Below, one piece after another: positions 10,994 to 23,149 of a DNA stretch of 64,000 nucleotides (position 1 is the first letter of the stretch; each line of letters opens with the position of its first letter). The translations under genes were made by a program, and so were the position numbers. Source of the DNA: Melampsora larici-populina 98AG31. Its lineage: Eukaryota > Basidiomycota > Pucciniomycetes > Pucciniales > Melampsoraceae. The notes beneath the pieces are model-generated. The model saw only the letters and a program-made list of their open reading frames with translations, searched no databases and was not told where the DNA came from. The stretch spans positions 203,534-267,533 of the forward strand of contig NW_006768790.1 of NCBI RefSeq assembly GCF_000204055.1, written 5' to 3'.

Positions 10994-13712
10994 TTAATCA
11001 GCTTCAATATCATCTTGAGTAGGTCGATCCAAGACAGCTCTTTTCTGTAATCTAACCTTGGATTGTAATCTGAGATGTGAAACTAATGGAGCTTTAGAAG
11101 ATTCCGATGAGTTTTCTAAAAACCTTTCAATTTGTGATCTATCAGATGGACCAAAACTTAAACCTGTTCTACATTCTTCAATCCAAGAAGAATTCGCTTC
11201 AAGTTTTTCTACTAACACTCGGATTTGACTGGCTAAATTACGATTGGATGCTGTTTTTCCAAATCGTCTTAGCGTCACTATGGCTGGTAAAGCTAGTTCT
11301 GGGAATGCAATCGATTTGGATTGACAAGTGTAGTATTCGAGTAAAAGGAAAATCGTTTCGTTGGCTACTGTGTCGGCATAAGCTCGGGTATGTTCGTATT
11401 GTTTTGGGCATCGAACAAGGTACTCGAGATCAAGTGGCTTCAGGTTGCTTGGTTTGGGTCGACGTTGGAAGAGTGCAGAGTCTACTGTGTCAAAGAGGAA
11501 TGGTGCTAGCGGAATAAAAGTACCGGTTCGTTGCATGATCCGTAGAAGTAGACGAGCACAATGTAATCGCAATGGGAAATATCGCGAAGTTGGAATCAAT
11601 CTGGCAACAGGCATTTCGGTAAGTCAACAACTAAAAAAAACTTCCAAGACAACTAAATCTTACTTCATGACACCTGTGGTGATCTGGACCAAAGGGTATA
11701 TCAAAGGTTGAAGTGGTGAGGGTGTCTTGCTAGAGTTAGCTGTGTCGCATGCGGTCGAAAGAACAAGAGACCAAAAGTCTAGACTATGGATGTATTGCCA
11801 GTTGTATACGGCTTGGAATCCCTCCTAAAACAGACGGTGCTTCAGTCAAAGTAAGCAAATAATTCACGAGCTTATAACTTACCTTTGTCTTGATCTTCAT
11901 GCTGTTCCTCAGATGAATTGCCAGTTGGCGAATATAACTAAAGATGATTGGATATGCCGCTTCTTGATTGAGGAGAAACAGTTCCGATGCAGAGTTCTTC
12001 ATAAGATTGATGGCTGGTAAAGTGAATGTGGCGGTATGTTTTGAAGCGCGGATCAGATTGGTATACACGCCCTGAACCGCACTACGAGTCAGCGAGGGAT
12101 ACAATCACTTGATGATAAAACATAAGCTCACCTTCATCAGAGATTCTTTGGTTGTATCGGCTGATGCGACAGCCAATCTACGCAGGGCCAGGAAAGACGC
12201 CATTCGAATCTGATCATCGGCAGTTGACCACAATTCTAACAAGGCCTAAAAATCAATGTGACATCAGGATAAGCATGTAAAATGGAGTCGATCAATGTGG
12301 TGTATTTAACATACCTTGGTCCAGTTTTGAACGATCTTGCGATTGTTAATGATCCATGGGGTCAGTTTAGCACTCTCTCGGACCGCCTGCTGTATCATGC
12401 TTTCATTTTCATCACCCTTGCCTTCACTAGATCTCGAAGGCAATTGTGAGATGAGCTCGAGTAAAGAGGAGAAATATGACTTCAAGATCCGTTGCACACT
12501 AGCATGCATCTTGCTGTTTGAAGCCACTTTGCTGTAGCGATGATCAAAGCGTCAATATCATGATCATGCCTAAATCACAAGGGACAAGACCACCCACAAT
12601 TTGCCATTGGGCAACTCCTTGGCCGGTACCGTCAAATTCATGAACACGGGGATGTATCGGAAAGTAGTCGAAACCAAAGAATTGAATACTATGTTGCACA
12701 TCACAAGCGACATCAGTACATGTATGAATGCACAAGATGAACGTAAGGCGCACATGTAGAGGATTCGATGCTGAAGGGAAGTTGGAGTTCTCCGTCTGTT
12801 TGTTTTGCGCTGAATGCTGCAGACCTGAATGCCAGCAACAGTTTCCGCAAAGCACGTATTGATTTGGTCTGATCAAGTTTCAGAAAATCACTAACGTCAG
12901 TCTTGTTATTACTGAGAGACTAGATTGCAAAACAGAGTTCATACTGACTTCAATGATTGACTTCTGCCAGCTTCGAAGAAGCTCACGGGTAAGCACAGTC
13001 GCAACATGAGCCTCTGCTTTGTTGTCTTCGTCGTCATCTGATAGGTCTTCATCATCAGATTCATTTTCTTCCGCATCATCTGCATCCATCTTGTCTGCAT
13101 CAAAGTTGAGCAGTTCACGATCATTCTCTTCTAAATATTTGTAGAACTCTGGGTCTTTTTCCTTCAAGGCCTTAAGGTCCATTCCAGTGCTCAAGGAACC
13201 TATTGAATTGTGAGATGTGGTCAGGCAGGAAATGTACGGTCGAATTTGGCTTAAATTTACCTTCCGCACTAGCTAAAGATTTCAAGTCGTCATCATCGCT
13301 TGAGAAACCGTCTTCGTTTTCACTTTCACCGCCATCAGCTAATCCTTCTGCGTTAAGTAAGGCATCCAAAGACATATCGAGTCTGAAATCCATGGCAGTT
13401 AAATGAGATAATGTAAGCAGGAGGCTTCGAATATGCTAGCTAGCGAGTGACAAAAGCACACCTGGGCCGAGTTGAAATGGGATCCTCGTCATCATCGTCG
13501 TCGTTTCCACCTTCAGCATCATCATCATCGCTTCCGGCAGGTTTTGTAGTTGATTTAGGACCATGACCACGACCTGATTTCATAGACCGAGCCTGTTTAC
13601 GACCTTCTATCTCTTGCTTTTTGGCTTGTTGTTTACGACGAGCTTTAAGGGTATGATCTAAATGATTCTTGGTGAACTTCTTGGTTCTTTTGGCTACTTT
13701 TTTACCTCCCAT
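10994..13712 (-). CDS. NOC2: Nucleolar complex protein Noc2 (60S ribosome assembly)
   Basis: Noc2 pairs with Noc1 and then Noc3 to move pre-60S particles from nucleolus to nucleoplasm. The N-terminus ([13 protein letters not shown] at 13712) is strongly basic and nucleolar-type, followed by acidic Asp/Glu runs ([24 protein letters not shown]) and [16 protein letters not shown], typical of the family. The conserved C-terminal helical repeat region includes [19 protein letters not shown] and [12 protein letters not shown] (about 11590-11500). The stop is at 10994, after [10 protein letters not shown]. At least seven short exons are visible (13712-13460, 13385-13260, 13205-12950, about 12870, 12527-12306, 12230-12070, 12070-11780, 11614-10994); exact joins were not all worked out. 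It is divergent from the carrier gene at 14067. Confidence 0.9.
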
Positions 13713-14066
13713 GGTTCGGTTTGAAGTGCTGAGCTTGTTCTTCTGGTTTGAGAAATCAAATGTTCGAATCCAAAAAAAAATCACATGTGAAAGATTAACC
13801 ACTGATCTCATTCAATACTAGCATATTAGTCTTCTACTACATACCTGTCGGATAGTAATAGTACAAGTACCGTGCTTGCTCATGTAACTCGGCTCGGATC
13901 AGCCTCGAGTCAGGACTCAGAGTGGTGCTTCTGTTGTTGGAGAGACTGAGGAAGGGAACTACTATGAGGATGAACAGCAAATGAAGGATGAATCAACCAA
14001 CTCACTAATCACTCAGACTATTTAACTCAGTACCAACCATCAAGCATCAAATTGGTTTTTGAATGA
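13713..14066. promoter_or_regulatory. Shared divergent promoter region, NOC2 / mitochondrial carrier
   Basis: About 350 bp separate the start codons of two genes transcribed away from each other, so both promoters must lie here. I see no motif I can name with confidence. Confidence 0.4.
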
Positions 14067-15155
14067 ATGGCAACAAATCAAAAACCCTCCAAACAGACAT
14101 CAAATTCAGATCTTATAATCTTACTTAAATCAGGATTAGCCGGTGGAATTGCAGGATGTGTTGCTAAGACTATCGTTTCTCCTTTAGATCGAGTCAAGAT
14201 TTTATTTCAAACTGCACATCCACAATTCTCTCATCATTCAGGTTCGATTACTGGTGTGTTTGGTGCGATTCGTCAGATTTATTCATCAGTTGGGTTCTTG
14301 GGTTTGGTTCAAGGTCATAGTGCAACACTCTTACGGTGAGTTATCGACACTTTTGATGTAGGTTAGAGAAAGAAGACTGATGTGACGAATTTTTATATTA
14401 GGATCTTCCCATATGCAGCTATCAAATTCATGGCATATGATAGTTTTCACAATCTTTTAATTCCGGTTCATTTACGAGATCGACCACCTTCATCACGTCT
14501 TTTCATGGCTGGAGCACTCAGTGGGATCACAGCTGTCTTTTTTACATATCCTTTGGATTTGTTGAGAGTTCGATTAGCATTTGAAACTAAACAAGGTTCA
14601 TCAAGGGTTAAAATATTGGATACCATTCGCGATATTTATACCGAACCTGCTAAAGTTGGACATTCGGCATCTAATCGATTATTCAATAATGTACCCTTCA
14701 CCAAGTTCTATCGAGGGTTCACTCCCACACTCTCGGGTCAGTCTCAATCTTTCATTCTGCTTTGATCCTTCACTTATTCTACAATGTTCAATATGTCTAT
14801 CACAGGAATGATTCCATACGCAGGCACCTCTTTTCTAGTATGGGGTACACTTCAATCCAAACTCTTACCAAACCAAAGATCGTCCAATACGATCCTCAAC
14901 CTATTATGTGGTTCAGTAGCTGGTTTGATCTCTCAAACCGCTTCATATCCTTTCGAGATCGTCAGAAGAAAGATGCAAATCGGTGGTCTAGGTTTATCTC
15001 CAGTCATGAACATGTCACAAGTTGCTCGTCAAATTTTCCTCACTGATGGATTTAAGGGATTCTTTGTTGGTTTAAGTATCGGTTATCTTAAAGTCATCCC
15101 AATGACAGCTATCAGTTTTGTAACTTGGTCTACTCTCAAGATTCGTTTTGAATAA
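14067..15155 (+). CDS. LEU5: Mitochondrial carrier family protein, Leu5/SLC25A16-42 (CoA carrier) type
   Basis: A 317-residue inner-membrane solute carrier with three exons: 14067-14335, 14402-14736 and 14806-15155. Introns are GTGAGT...TTAG and GTCAGT...CACAG, and frame is preserved across both joins. All three ~100-residue repeats carry the signature PX(D/E)XX(K/R): [11 protein letters not shown] in repeat 1, [12 protein letters not shown] in repeat 2 and [11 protein letters not shown] in repeat 3. Opening segments include [13 protein letters not shown] and [15 protein letters not shown]. The repeat-1 signature with [15 protein letters not shown], and the repeat-3 form, resemble the Leu5/Graves-disease-carrier branch, which moves coenzyme A or a precursor. 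Substrate assignment is by resemblance only; SLC25A42-like nucleotide carriers are the main alternative. Confidence 0.87.
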
Positions 15156-16699
15156 ATCTCGTGTTTTTTTCTGGTTTTGCTGGCTGGTGTTCTGTATCCT
15201 ACCTCCTTTCTTCTCGTCGTCTCATTTTTTTTCTTGTAGTTAAACTCGCATTTTTTCATCGTTGTGGTCAAGGCTGGTTTGTATGACCTTCAAACGTTGT
15301 ATTACAAGATTGTGTGTGATAGGTACCGTTGTTCCCTAACAGACATTCTAAAGTTGATCAGCAAAGTATTGGCGACTAATCAGTGAAAGTACGGATCTGT
15401 GGATCCTTGTAAAGAATGTAGACTTGATTGATCGTTTTGTATTTGATGATTCCTTGGTTCAGCCACGGTAATAGGAAGACAAGTCAGAAGGTTGGCGGGT
15501 AGATATAATTTAAGACGACGTAAATATCATGGAATTTGGGTGTGCGTCTGTTTGCGTTGTGGCGAATGTCCCAAGGCGATGATGATGACGAGGTGACGGT
15601 GGTCAGAAACCTACACCCGATGCACATCTAGTGAGCACTTCTCTGGATGATCAATCGCCGAAAGACTGCATATGGTACTGCTACAATGATGGCGCCTAAC
15701 GTCGGGAAGATCACACGTCATTGAAATCAGCTTGTAGCTTCAGATCTGAACTTCAAAGTCAACCAATGTCTTTGAGCTTTTTGTTGCTTTATTTTCAGCT
15801 TTGTTTTTCAAGGGTTTCTCTTTCAACTCTTTTGACTTCGGGGGGTTTCATCATCATCATCTTTCTTGCACTACTTTTTATTTATACTCATCTGTTGATT
15901 CCATCAATCTGTGAATTATTTCAAAATACTGCGACTTGAGTTTGCGGTTTTTTACTTTCTCTGGTCAATTGTTCCTCTTGTTATCAATTCTCTAAATTAT
16001 CTTTGACTCGACGTTCAATATCAATGATCAAAATGCCTTCATAATCTTTCAGTGTTCTCTGCATTGTAGCTTTCTTTCATCTCACATTTATTGGGTTCTG
16101 ACTCATTGGGTTCCTTAGCTTTTTGTCTTTATTTTTTTCGCTTTCCTTCGTCTTACTTGTAACTTATCACTTGTTTTGACCGTAACGTGAAACTCTTATT
16201 TCTCTGTAGCATAATTGTTGACTGTGTCATTGAACTCCATGGTATAAAAATATTCAAAGTAACGATATCCTGTTGATATCAAACAGGCGGTCCAAGTTTC
16301 CCCGCAAAGCAGAAGGAAATTGGGGCTGCAACATAAATTTTTGGTAAGCTTTGCAAGATCGACATCATTTACCACGTAATATCACAGTCGTCACGTCCTG
16401 TCACGTCGGATGTTTGAGAATGTTTGGATCGGAGATATGTCCATGGCGGACGCCGATGATACTATCTGAGACCGCAAGTGATTGCAGTTTGCACAGTCTG
16501 TAGCTTGTTTGATCTTCTGTCCAGACTCCAAGCTGTGGTGAACATCATCTTCTTTTAACGAAACCAAGCAAGTAGGAAGATGATACCTTTATATTCACAA
16601 TACCCTTATCAATTGGGTCAAAGATTAATCGTATGTCCATTATTATCGCTCATGTTAGAGATTCGACGTTAACGACCCGAATCCTTTCCATGTCTCATC
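15156..16699. other. Intergenic, 1.5 kb, no supported gene
   Basis: Pyrimidine-rich, AT-rich DNA. A short frame near 15760-15940 would encode a hydrophobic peptide (TSGGFIIIIFLALLFIYTHL). Its only support is hydrophobicity, which T-rich DNA produces by chance. No TE ends or RNA genes are recognised. Confidence 0.4.
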
Positions 16700-18062
16700 A
16701 TGGAACAGCCAGCCAAAACCCAACTCATCTCACTCATCCCACCAGCTATCTTCTACTCAGTCACTCCCATCATGACCAATTTGATCAAGTACGATAACAA
16801 AAAGTGGCAAGATTCTTTATGCAACATCAGAGAACAACTCGACTACATATTGAATGCTTCAAGTAGAAATCCTGAAAAGTTGATAATTATCATCCTTTCA
16901 TTTCGTCTATCACCTACATCTGATATGGGTGATTGGTCAACTGTACCTCCCGAAGGAAGGCTAGAAATCTTATCTGCTATCAATGCAAGCGCTGATGGTG
17001 ACTTATTCAAGTCGTTGGCTTCCCAGAAAACTTGGATTGTCATTCTTGAAGCCTGGTTAGATCAATTGATGCTCATCGAATTGAAAACGCAAAGATACCT
17101 AAAAGTAGCACCTTTTCAACAAAGGATGTTATATTGAAGAATACCTTATTACTTTCCCTGCTAAAGGTTTGTCCCCCCCAAAAAAATCCATCAATTTCAA
17201 AGATACAGTATTGCATTGTATATGCTCTGCTCCATTGTCTAATATTTGATTATCCTCATCTCCTCGATGATTTTGGATCATTTTCAGATGTTCAGAAGAA
17301 TACCAATTACATTAGAGATTCTCAAGAATTACACCTTTGCCACAAAGGTGATGCAGATCAACAAGAATTCTACTTCTCACCGTTTCTCAGATAGTTGAGT
17401 ACAGCACAATCTGCCTGCCCCTGAAATCCTTCCAGAAATCTCAAATTTCATCTTGTTCTCAGTATTGACTAATCGCTTCATGATTTCAAGATGCCAACGT
17501 CTTGGCTGGCAAATTGGTGCACGAGTGGCGGCAGATGGTGAAGCTTGAAAAGACTCGGGTTGATAAGATCACCAATGAGTTATCTACACGTCCAAAAATT
17601 CCACACAAACCAACAAGATATCTAACCTTTCCAGGTATTTCAAGCCAGGAACTATACTATGTTTCAGGCAATTGCTTACCTTGATTTCTATCCCCCAATT
17701 TTATAGTTCAAATCCATAAGCCAGCGATCAACAGTAATACCAGCATGTCAACTACAATGAAGAATTTGACCCCAAGAGTATCCAGGAGGACCATAGACAC
17801 ATTGGAAACACCTAGATCATTTGTTTTATCCAAGTTTAACCCTCAGAGACCCCCGACACCCAAGGATACCCCCTCAAAAGCAACACAATCTCCCCACCGG
17901 GTCCGAGGAAAACCAAGTCTGAAAGCTAGTCTGAAAGATATGAACACTAGACTACTCTCTTCATCCTTACAAGATCCTGGCAAGGAAAGAAAGGTTAAAC
18001 AAGCTAGGTTTGCTAGTGATGGTGAGTTATGTAAGATGATCATCTTTGAGACCTTGGAATGA
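16700..18062 (+). CDS. TFIIS N-terminal-domain (TND) protein, Iws1/Spn1- or PNUTS-like, with a frame break
   Basis: Unnamed nuclear protein. Exons that splice in frame are ...-17166, 17288-17393, 17491-17634 and 17706-18062. Together they give LLLSLLK-MFRRIPITLEILKNY...NANVLAGKLVHEWRQMVKLEK, which fits the TND helical bundle that docks on transcription elongation factors; AGKLVHEW closely parallels Iws1 proteins (AGKLINEW). Upstream, 16700-17100 reads SQKTWIVILEAWLDQL, which fits the preceding Iws1 helix (a WL motif). The two halves are in different frames: the first runs into a stop at about 17135, and only a 20-nt GT...AG gap (17105-17124) or an indel would join them. The basic C-terminus ends in KQARFASDGEL, reminiscent of an RVxF-type PP1 docking site as in PNUTS/Ppn1. 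A sequencing indel, micro-intron or pseudogene are all possible. Confidence 0.6.
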
Positions 18063-19150
18063 TATTTGTCTATATTGTACTATTTTATTTTTTGCTTCCA
18101 AAGAGGGTTTTTAAGTTGGTCTTCGTCAGTTTGGTAAAAGATAAGCCTGTGGTTTTTTTATCGGTTATCCCGGATGTCTTTTGTATTTGCATAGGATTCA
18201 GTGGTCAAGGATGTATGTAGAACATGAATTTAGTCAAGGCTAGGAAGCTTTATGGGTACCAGTTTATTTTCGAAAGTGATGTTGTATGTCTAGTAGATCA
18301 CCAATTTGATGAATTGTCAAGCCAATCAAGAATCTTGTCTCGGGATTGAGTTTTCACCATTTGCTTGCTTTTTCTAACACTGTGGCACGTGTGATGTTAC
18401 GTTCAGTGATGGGGGTGGCTCACATCTTACACAACTCCAGTAAAAATTCTCTGACCTCAAAGAGTCCATTTTTTGATGAGTTACAAATTAGGGTAGTTCT
18501 GGAATACTTGTGTTCTCTTGTAACAAAACAAAGCATTTTCGCAACATGTGTTGTTAAACCCACTCAAAGTGACCGCATTGAGATTATTTATCACAGATAA
18601 GAATTCCTTTCAAATAGCAAATACGACATGTAACAGCTGTTAAACTTTACCCCAAACAAGACACAGATTGTATCTATATAAAAAAAAATCCGACGAAGTG
18701 CTTATTCACGAATTATCTAGAGCCCCAAACCTACTCGATCTCTACTAATTCCTCCAACTATCGCAATTGGTTCGGTGAGTAAACTAAAAACGAAAGTGAA
18801 ACAATAAATGAAAGAACGGAATGTCAAAGCAGACCAATAGAGATACTTAAAAATTAATGAAATCCATGCAGAATGAATGGCAACATTGATACGAAGAAAG
18901 AATGATATGCGGATGAAAGTCGTAAAACACAAGAAAAATTGTTGTAAATAAAGACACTAAAATATACACAAACGCGATTATATATATATATATATAAAGC
19001 GTTTGAAATCGGCTTTCTCTAGGAACGACGAATGCAAAAATCTGGTCTGATATTCTTGTTGCGAAAATCAAGACCCTAGTGAAGGCATTTGGAAACGAAA
19101 GCTTGAGCGAAGCCTACTCTGGAAGTTGATGAGTTTGATCAAAGTCGTGA
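18063..19150. other. Intergenic, about 1.1 kb
   Basis: 3' flanks of two converging genes. It contains a (TA)n stretch near 18980-19000. No coding signal or named element is seen. Confidence 0.4.
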
Positions 19151-19934
19151 TCAATTTTGACGAGAAGAAGCCGCATATGGATGTGTGTAGAGAGAGCGTT
19201 GAGCAGCAGCCGAGTAGGGATGCGGGGCTAGAGAGTGAGAAGAAGTCGCATAGGGATGTGGTTCTAGAGGAGGGTCGGCGGGAGGAGTGTATTTTTGACT
19301 AGAGGAAAAATTCAAACCAAAGATTGTTAGATAGAGATAGAAGATTGGTCAAGGAATTGAGACCAACCTTAGGGGTGCACCAGAAATGAGTTCAGTCCTG
19401 GATTGTGGTTCGTTTGCGTACACATACCCGGGCGGGGGAGCGCCGTAAGTTTCTCGTTCTTGCGTGACCGGGTCAGAAAGAGGTGGGGCATGGTAGAGCG
19501 GTTGTGGGTTGTAGACAGGCCGATCACAGGATACATTAGGCGTCACATTCGAGGGACAAGGTGCAATTGCTGTCTGAGGTTGGGTTTGACCGTGGTAGCG
19601 CTAAAATCGTCAAAGGTGAAGGTTTGTTAATTTACAGAAGTTATGAAGACATGAAGAAAACAATGATAAAACTTATACTGACGGCAGAGACGCTCTGGGT
19701 CTGCCTGGACCGATATATACGTCGGAAGAGATATGAGAGACCAGTGAGAAGGATGGCACCGCAGATCGAGATGGCTGCTGCGATAGATAGACGGATGCCA
19801 TATGAGAGTCCCTCGCAAATGGTCCGACCAGTGTGGGAATCGTAGTGGCAGCTAGCTGATACTTCATGGACCAAGATGAGAATGACGATGATAGGTAGGT
19901 ATTTATTTTTCTTGTCAATCAAAGTAGACAGCAT
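19151..19934 (-). CDS. Small single-pass membrane protein with PPPGY tail and HPYA/HPYS repeats
   Basis: Three exons (19934-19683, 19600-19368, 19298-19151) join in frame with GTCAGT...TTTAG and GTTGGT...CTAG introns, giving 210 residues. The layout is an N-terminal hydrophobic signal (YLPIIVILILVHEVSA); a very short outside segment with two cysteines (CHYDSHTGRTICE); a transmembrane helix (LSIAAAISICGAILLTGLSY) followed by FRRIYRSR; and a long Pro/Tyr-rich tail. The tail holds YNPQPLYHAPPL, YGAPPPGYVY and three HPYA/HPYS units in the last exon. Such PPxY-rich tails can recruit Rsp5-type WW-domain ubiquitin ligases in fungi; that role is inferred. ATG at 19934 is preferred over an in-frame ATG at 20054 because it places the signal at the N-terminus. 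I do not recognise a named family. Confidence 0.75.
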
Positions 19935-21383
19935 GATTGAATGATCGACTGAATGAGTGAAGCGTTTGTTGTAATCGTGGTGGTAGTGATTCCTAGTGGC
20001 TATTGTTCCTGTGGATTTGGTTAAATGTGGCGATGGTCTTGAGAATTTCTGCACGATGAAGATGAGGAAAATATGTAAAGTAAAAGTACAGCTGATAAGC
20101 TATTATTCTGTATTTTGGCGCGCAAACTTGGTTCAATTGTATTGCCGTGCAAAATACCGACCAGAATCATCGGAGAAAATCGATAGTATTAAATCACTTT
20201 CGGTTCACACGTCGATAGAATCATCCTATCGAAACATTTTGACACCATGATGGGAAAAGCTCATGACTCGAAAGCTCTCAAAAGACGTGCTGAAGGTTTC
20301 CCATTCAAACCATCACTGGCACCGTGTAGCGACGTGTACATGACATCAGTCGCCAGTTCGCATCAGTACAATGGGTCCTGCATGAGAGTTTGCCAGTTTT
20401 TGAAGGGAGTTATGTGAAGCACCCCCACGGTCCACCTCACACCATCAAGCCTTGAGGTATCCACTGTGATTGCTATCTGTGCGCTTTATAATCTTGGGTT
20501 TTTCCAATCAGGAGCTCAGTCTGAAGTAGAGGACTTACCCTTTGAATTGAAAAGATCTGGTTTTATTCAATCCTTCATCTTGAATTTTGAAAGGTTTCAT
20601 TTAAGATTTTGGTCCAAGATTTGATCCCAGTGAAAAAGGTAGTCCACAGTGGATGAAGTAACTTATCAATCTCGTCGAGTTTCTTTGCTGTTGGGGAGGT
20701 ATATTTCTGCAGTAACACGCACAAATGGCTTTTGCATCCACTTCTACATCAGCAAGATAGTTAATTGATCATACTTCACTCATATCATCTTGAGGCACTT
20801 TTAAGTTCTTGTGGATTTGGTTGATTGATAGATACAAAGATCGCTACAAGATTCATGACGAACTTCATGTCTACATGTTCCGCCAAGGTCCGGACCCAAA
20901 AACTCATGATATGTACATGGAAATTGACCATTGAATGTCTTGCAAGTCACCAGAAGAATAGCAGCTGCATTTGTAGAATTACGTGCAGGTTGCGGGGCGA
21001 TGCATCTTTACCTTTTGTTCTCATTTGCATCAGAATCAAAAGAAAGATCAAGACAAGAAATCAAACTCGGATCTGTTGTGTCACGTTCCCTCAACAATCC
21101 AAAGATTTGGACATGGTAAAATTGTCTCTTGGGTGCTGAAGACCATTGTGTACTATCTGTTATATATAACTGTGGGGAAGAATATATGCAAAGAGGAATC
21201 ATAGTAGGTTGACCCTTGACAGCTCAGCAAAGCAAATAATGCATCTCCTGCCTCCCAATCAATGGACAACAAAATGATTGCTCTTAACAAAGGTTTGATC
21301 ACTGATTTCACAATGATAATGAAGTTGTGTTAGATCCACTCTCACACCACCCATGTTTTGGTAGAATACTGTGCTAGTTTCTT
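19935..21383. other. Intergenic, about 1.45 kb
   Basis: Only short unsupported frames are present. No splice-consistent gene, TE terminus or RNA gene was recognised. Confidence 0.4.
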
Positions 21384-21605
21384 TCATTTTTGACCATGGA
21401 TGTGGCATTGAACTGGTCCAACTAGATCACAATATGGACATCCAGAGGGTGGGTTTCCACTTTCGCTGGCATCAATGGCTTCGACCAAAGGCCCATCAGC
21501 CACTGTCATTTCTTCTTCGCTCTTGACACTGTGAATAATCGAACTAAAAGCTTGATTGAAGGCTACAAATGCCATGAAGATTGCTGCAAAGATGCTGAGT
21601 TTCAT
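21384..21605 (-). CDS. Small secreted protein, 73 aa, Cys-containing
   Basis: A single-exon frame beginning MKLSIFAAIFMAFVAFNQAF, a clear signal peptide with cleavage likely after the QAFSS region. An acidic spacer (KSEEEMTVADGPLVEAID) follows, then a C-terminal block, CPYCDLVGPVQCHIHGQK. Only three cysteines lie in the mature part, so at most one disulfide forms within the chain. Small secreted proteins of this size are abundant in plant-pathogenic fungi and are effector candidates; this is inference. The ATG at 21605 is chosen because an upstream in-frame extension would add polar residues before the signal. A short upstream or downstream exon cannot be excluded. No family is recognised. 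Confidence 0.6.
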   Translation of the reverse strand: MKLSIFAAIFMAFVAFNQAFSSIIHSVKSEEEMTVADGPLVEAIDASESGNPPSGCPYCDLVGPVQCHIHGQK

Positions 21606-22959
21606 GATTATATCTAATTGGGTGACCAAGTTTTAGATACCAAAAATTGCGAAGAAGATTTGGTTGAATATTTCAATACTCACCTGGATTCTAAAGCCAC
21701 AGGATTTAAAAGATTGTGTGTGGTTGGGTTTCTGGTGCAAAGTGATGGTATCTAGGCCAAGCAAAAGAGTGAAGTAGGGGACCATAAAGTATGAGCTTGG
21801 TTCATGTCTTTCAAGAAATCCTAAAATTGGCTGATGAAAATGTTGAGAAACATACCCAGGCAAGTGTGCAGGTTAGAAAAACAACTCAGTAGGATGATTG
21901 GATAGGGAGCAAATTCTCAGCAAATTGGTCGGCCTTTTATGTTTTTTAAAGACCGCCTGAGTTGCTGTCCGTCCAACTCTTTCCAACCATTGTGCCATTG
22001 ATCATAATGCTGTGCTTGTTTGTATCACCTTCTGCAGAACCTTATCATGTTGACTTACAACATGTGACCATGCTGAAGTCTTGTATTGTGGAGAAGCTGG
22101 TTGAGGGGTTGCTTGACAAATGTCTCTGACAAGTTCTAGTCTCCACTTGCTTCACATTCTGGTGGGCACAGATCCAGTCCTTCATTGTGGAGAAGATGAT
22201 TGTCATGTAACAAGTACACCCTTCAATACCTCACAACTTGTTTTTTCTTTCCGCTCAGATTGCGTAAACCAATTGGTGTTTGTAGTTCTCTTTGCTTTGC
22301 ATGCAAAGTGTGATTATTGATCAAAGGTCAGGAGGAAAGCTATTGACCCTGCCACATTGATCAAAATTGATGTACACATCCCCACACCTAGGATTTGTAA
22401 TCATCGGGTTCACAACAGGCCCCGGCCCCGCCGCTGCAGAACTTGAATGATTACGTAAACCACTTGGAGGGGACTGTACATGTATTGGTTGACTTGCCTG
22501 GAATCAAGACATTGGGGATCAATGGGTTTGAAACACAATTGAAGAAAGATGCATGGACTGGGCTTGCAACTTGAATCTTTGATCTCTGCTTTCTTCATGT
22601 CTTGGTGGTTGCAGATTGATTTTTGTATTGTGAGAAGCTGATGGCTGTGTACAACACCACCACGCTCCTATAGATGTATTATTGGCAAGCAGGGCAATCC
22701 AGCACTAGACCTAGTGCCCAAATTGCTCTGCTCTAAATTTTGTGTTGCTATGACTTTCCAAAGCAGTGCAACAGTCCGCGCCTATGGTTGCATTGACAAC
22801 ATGAGTTAGTGCCAGTTCAACACTAAATCATATACAGGTCCATAGTGGACCTGTTTTAGGCTTGCAGTCTGTATGACTGCATCAAATCTTGCATCCCACT
22901 TGTTCAAATCTTGCATCACACTTGTTCAAATCTACGCAAGCCTACAACTTGATGTAATA
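21606..22959. other. Intergenic, repeat-derived
   Basis: Contains short near-repeats (a GTGGAGAAG-type phrase near 22090 and 22190; a ~25-bp direct repeat at 22883-22934 built on AATCTTGCATC/CACTTGTTCA) and small palindromes (GGTCCATAGTGGACC near 22838). No gene is supported. Confidence 0.4.
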
Positions 22960-23149
22960 AGGGGTTTCAAGTTTGGATTTTTTTTGCATATTTCTTAAAA
23001 ATTTGGGCAAGTGTTTTGTAAAACTAACACCGCTGTAATCTGAGACACCTTTCTGGGTGTCCTGCTGTAAAACAATTACACATATTTTACAAAAACAGGA
23101 AAGTTGTTGTAGCATAAAAATGCGTAAAAACCTTCAACTTGAAACCCCC
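22960..23149. mobile_element. MITE, family A copy 1 (TA target site)
   Basis: A 190-bp element flanked by TA on both sides. The ends are inverted: AGGGGTTTCAAGTTTG on the left and CTTCAACTTGAAACCCCC on the right. Its centre carries a hairpin, GACACCTTTCTGGGTGTC. The same ends and centre recur at 24830, 50521 and 51350. A TA duplication and short size fit a non-autonomous Tc1/mariner-type MITE. Confidence 0.75.

Noticed and set aside
15721..15939. Short hydrophobic frame resembling a membrane peptide
   Set aside because: T-rich DNA gives hydrophobic codons by chance; no ATG in good context and no splicing partner.
20825..21204. Overlapping rightward frames in three phases
   Set aside because: None has a plausible protein composition or consistent splice sites.
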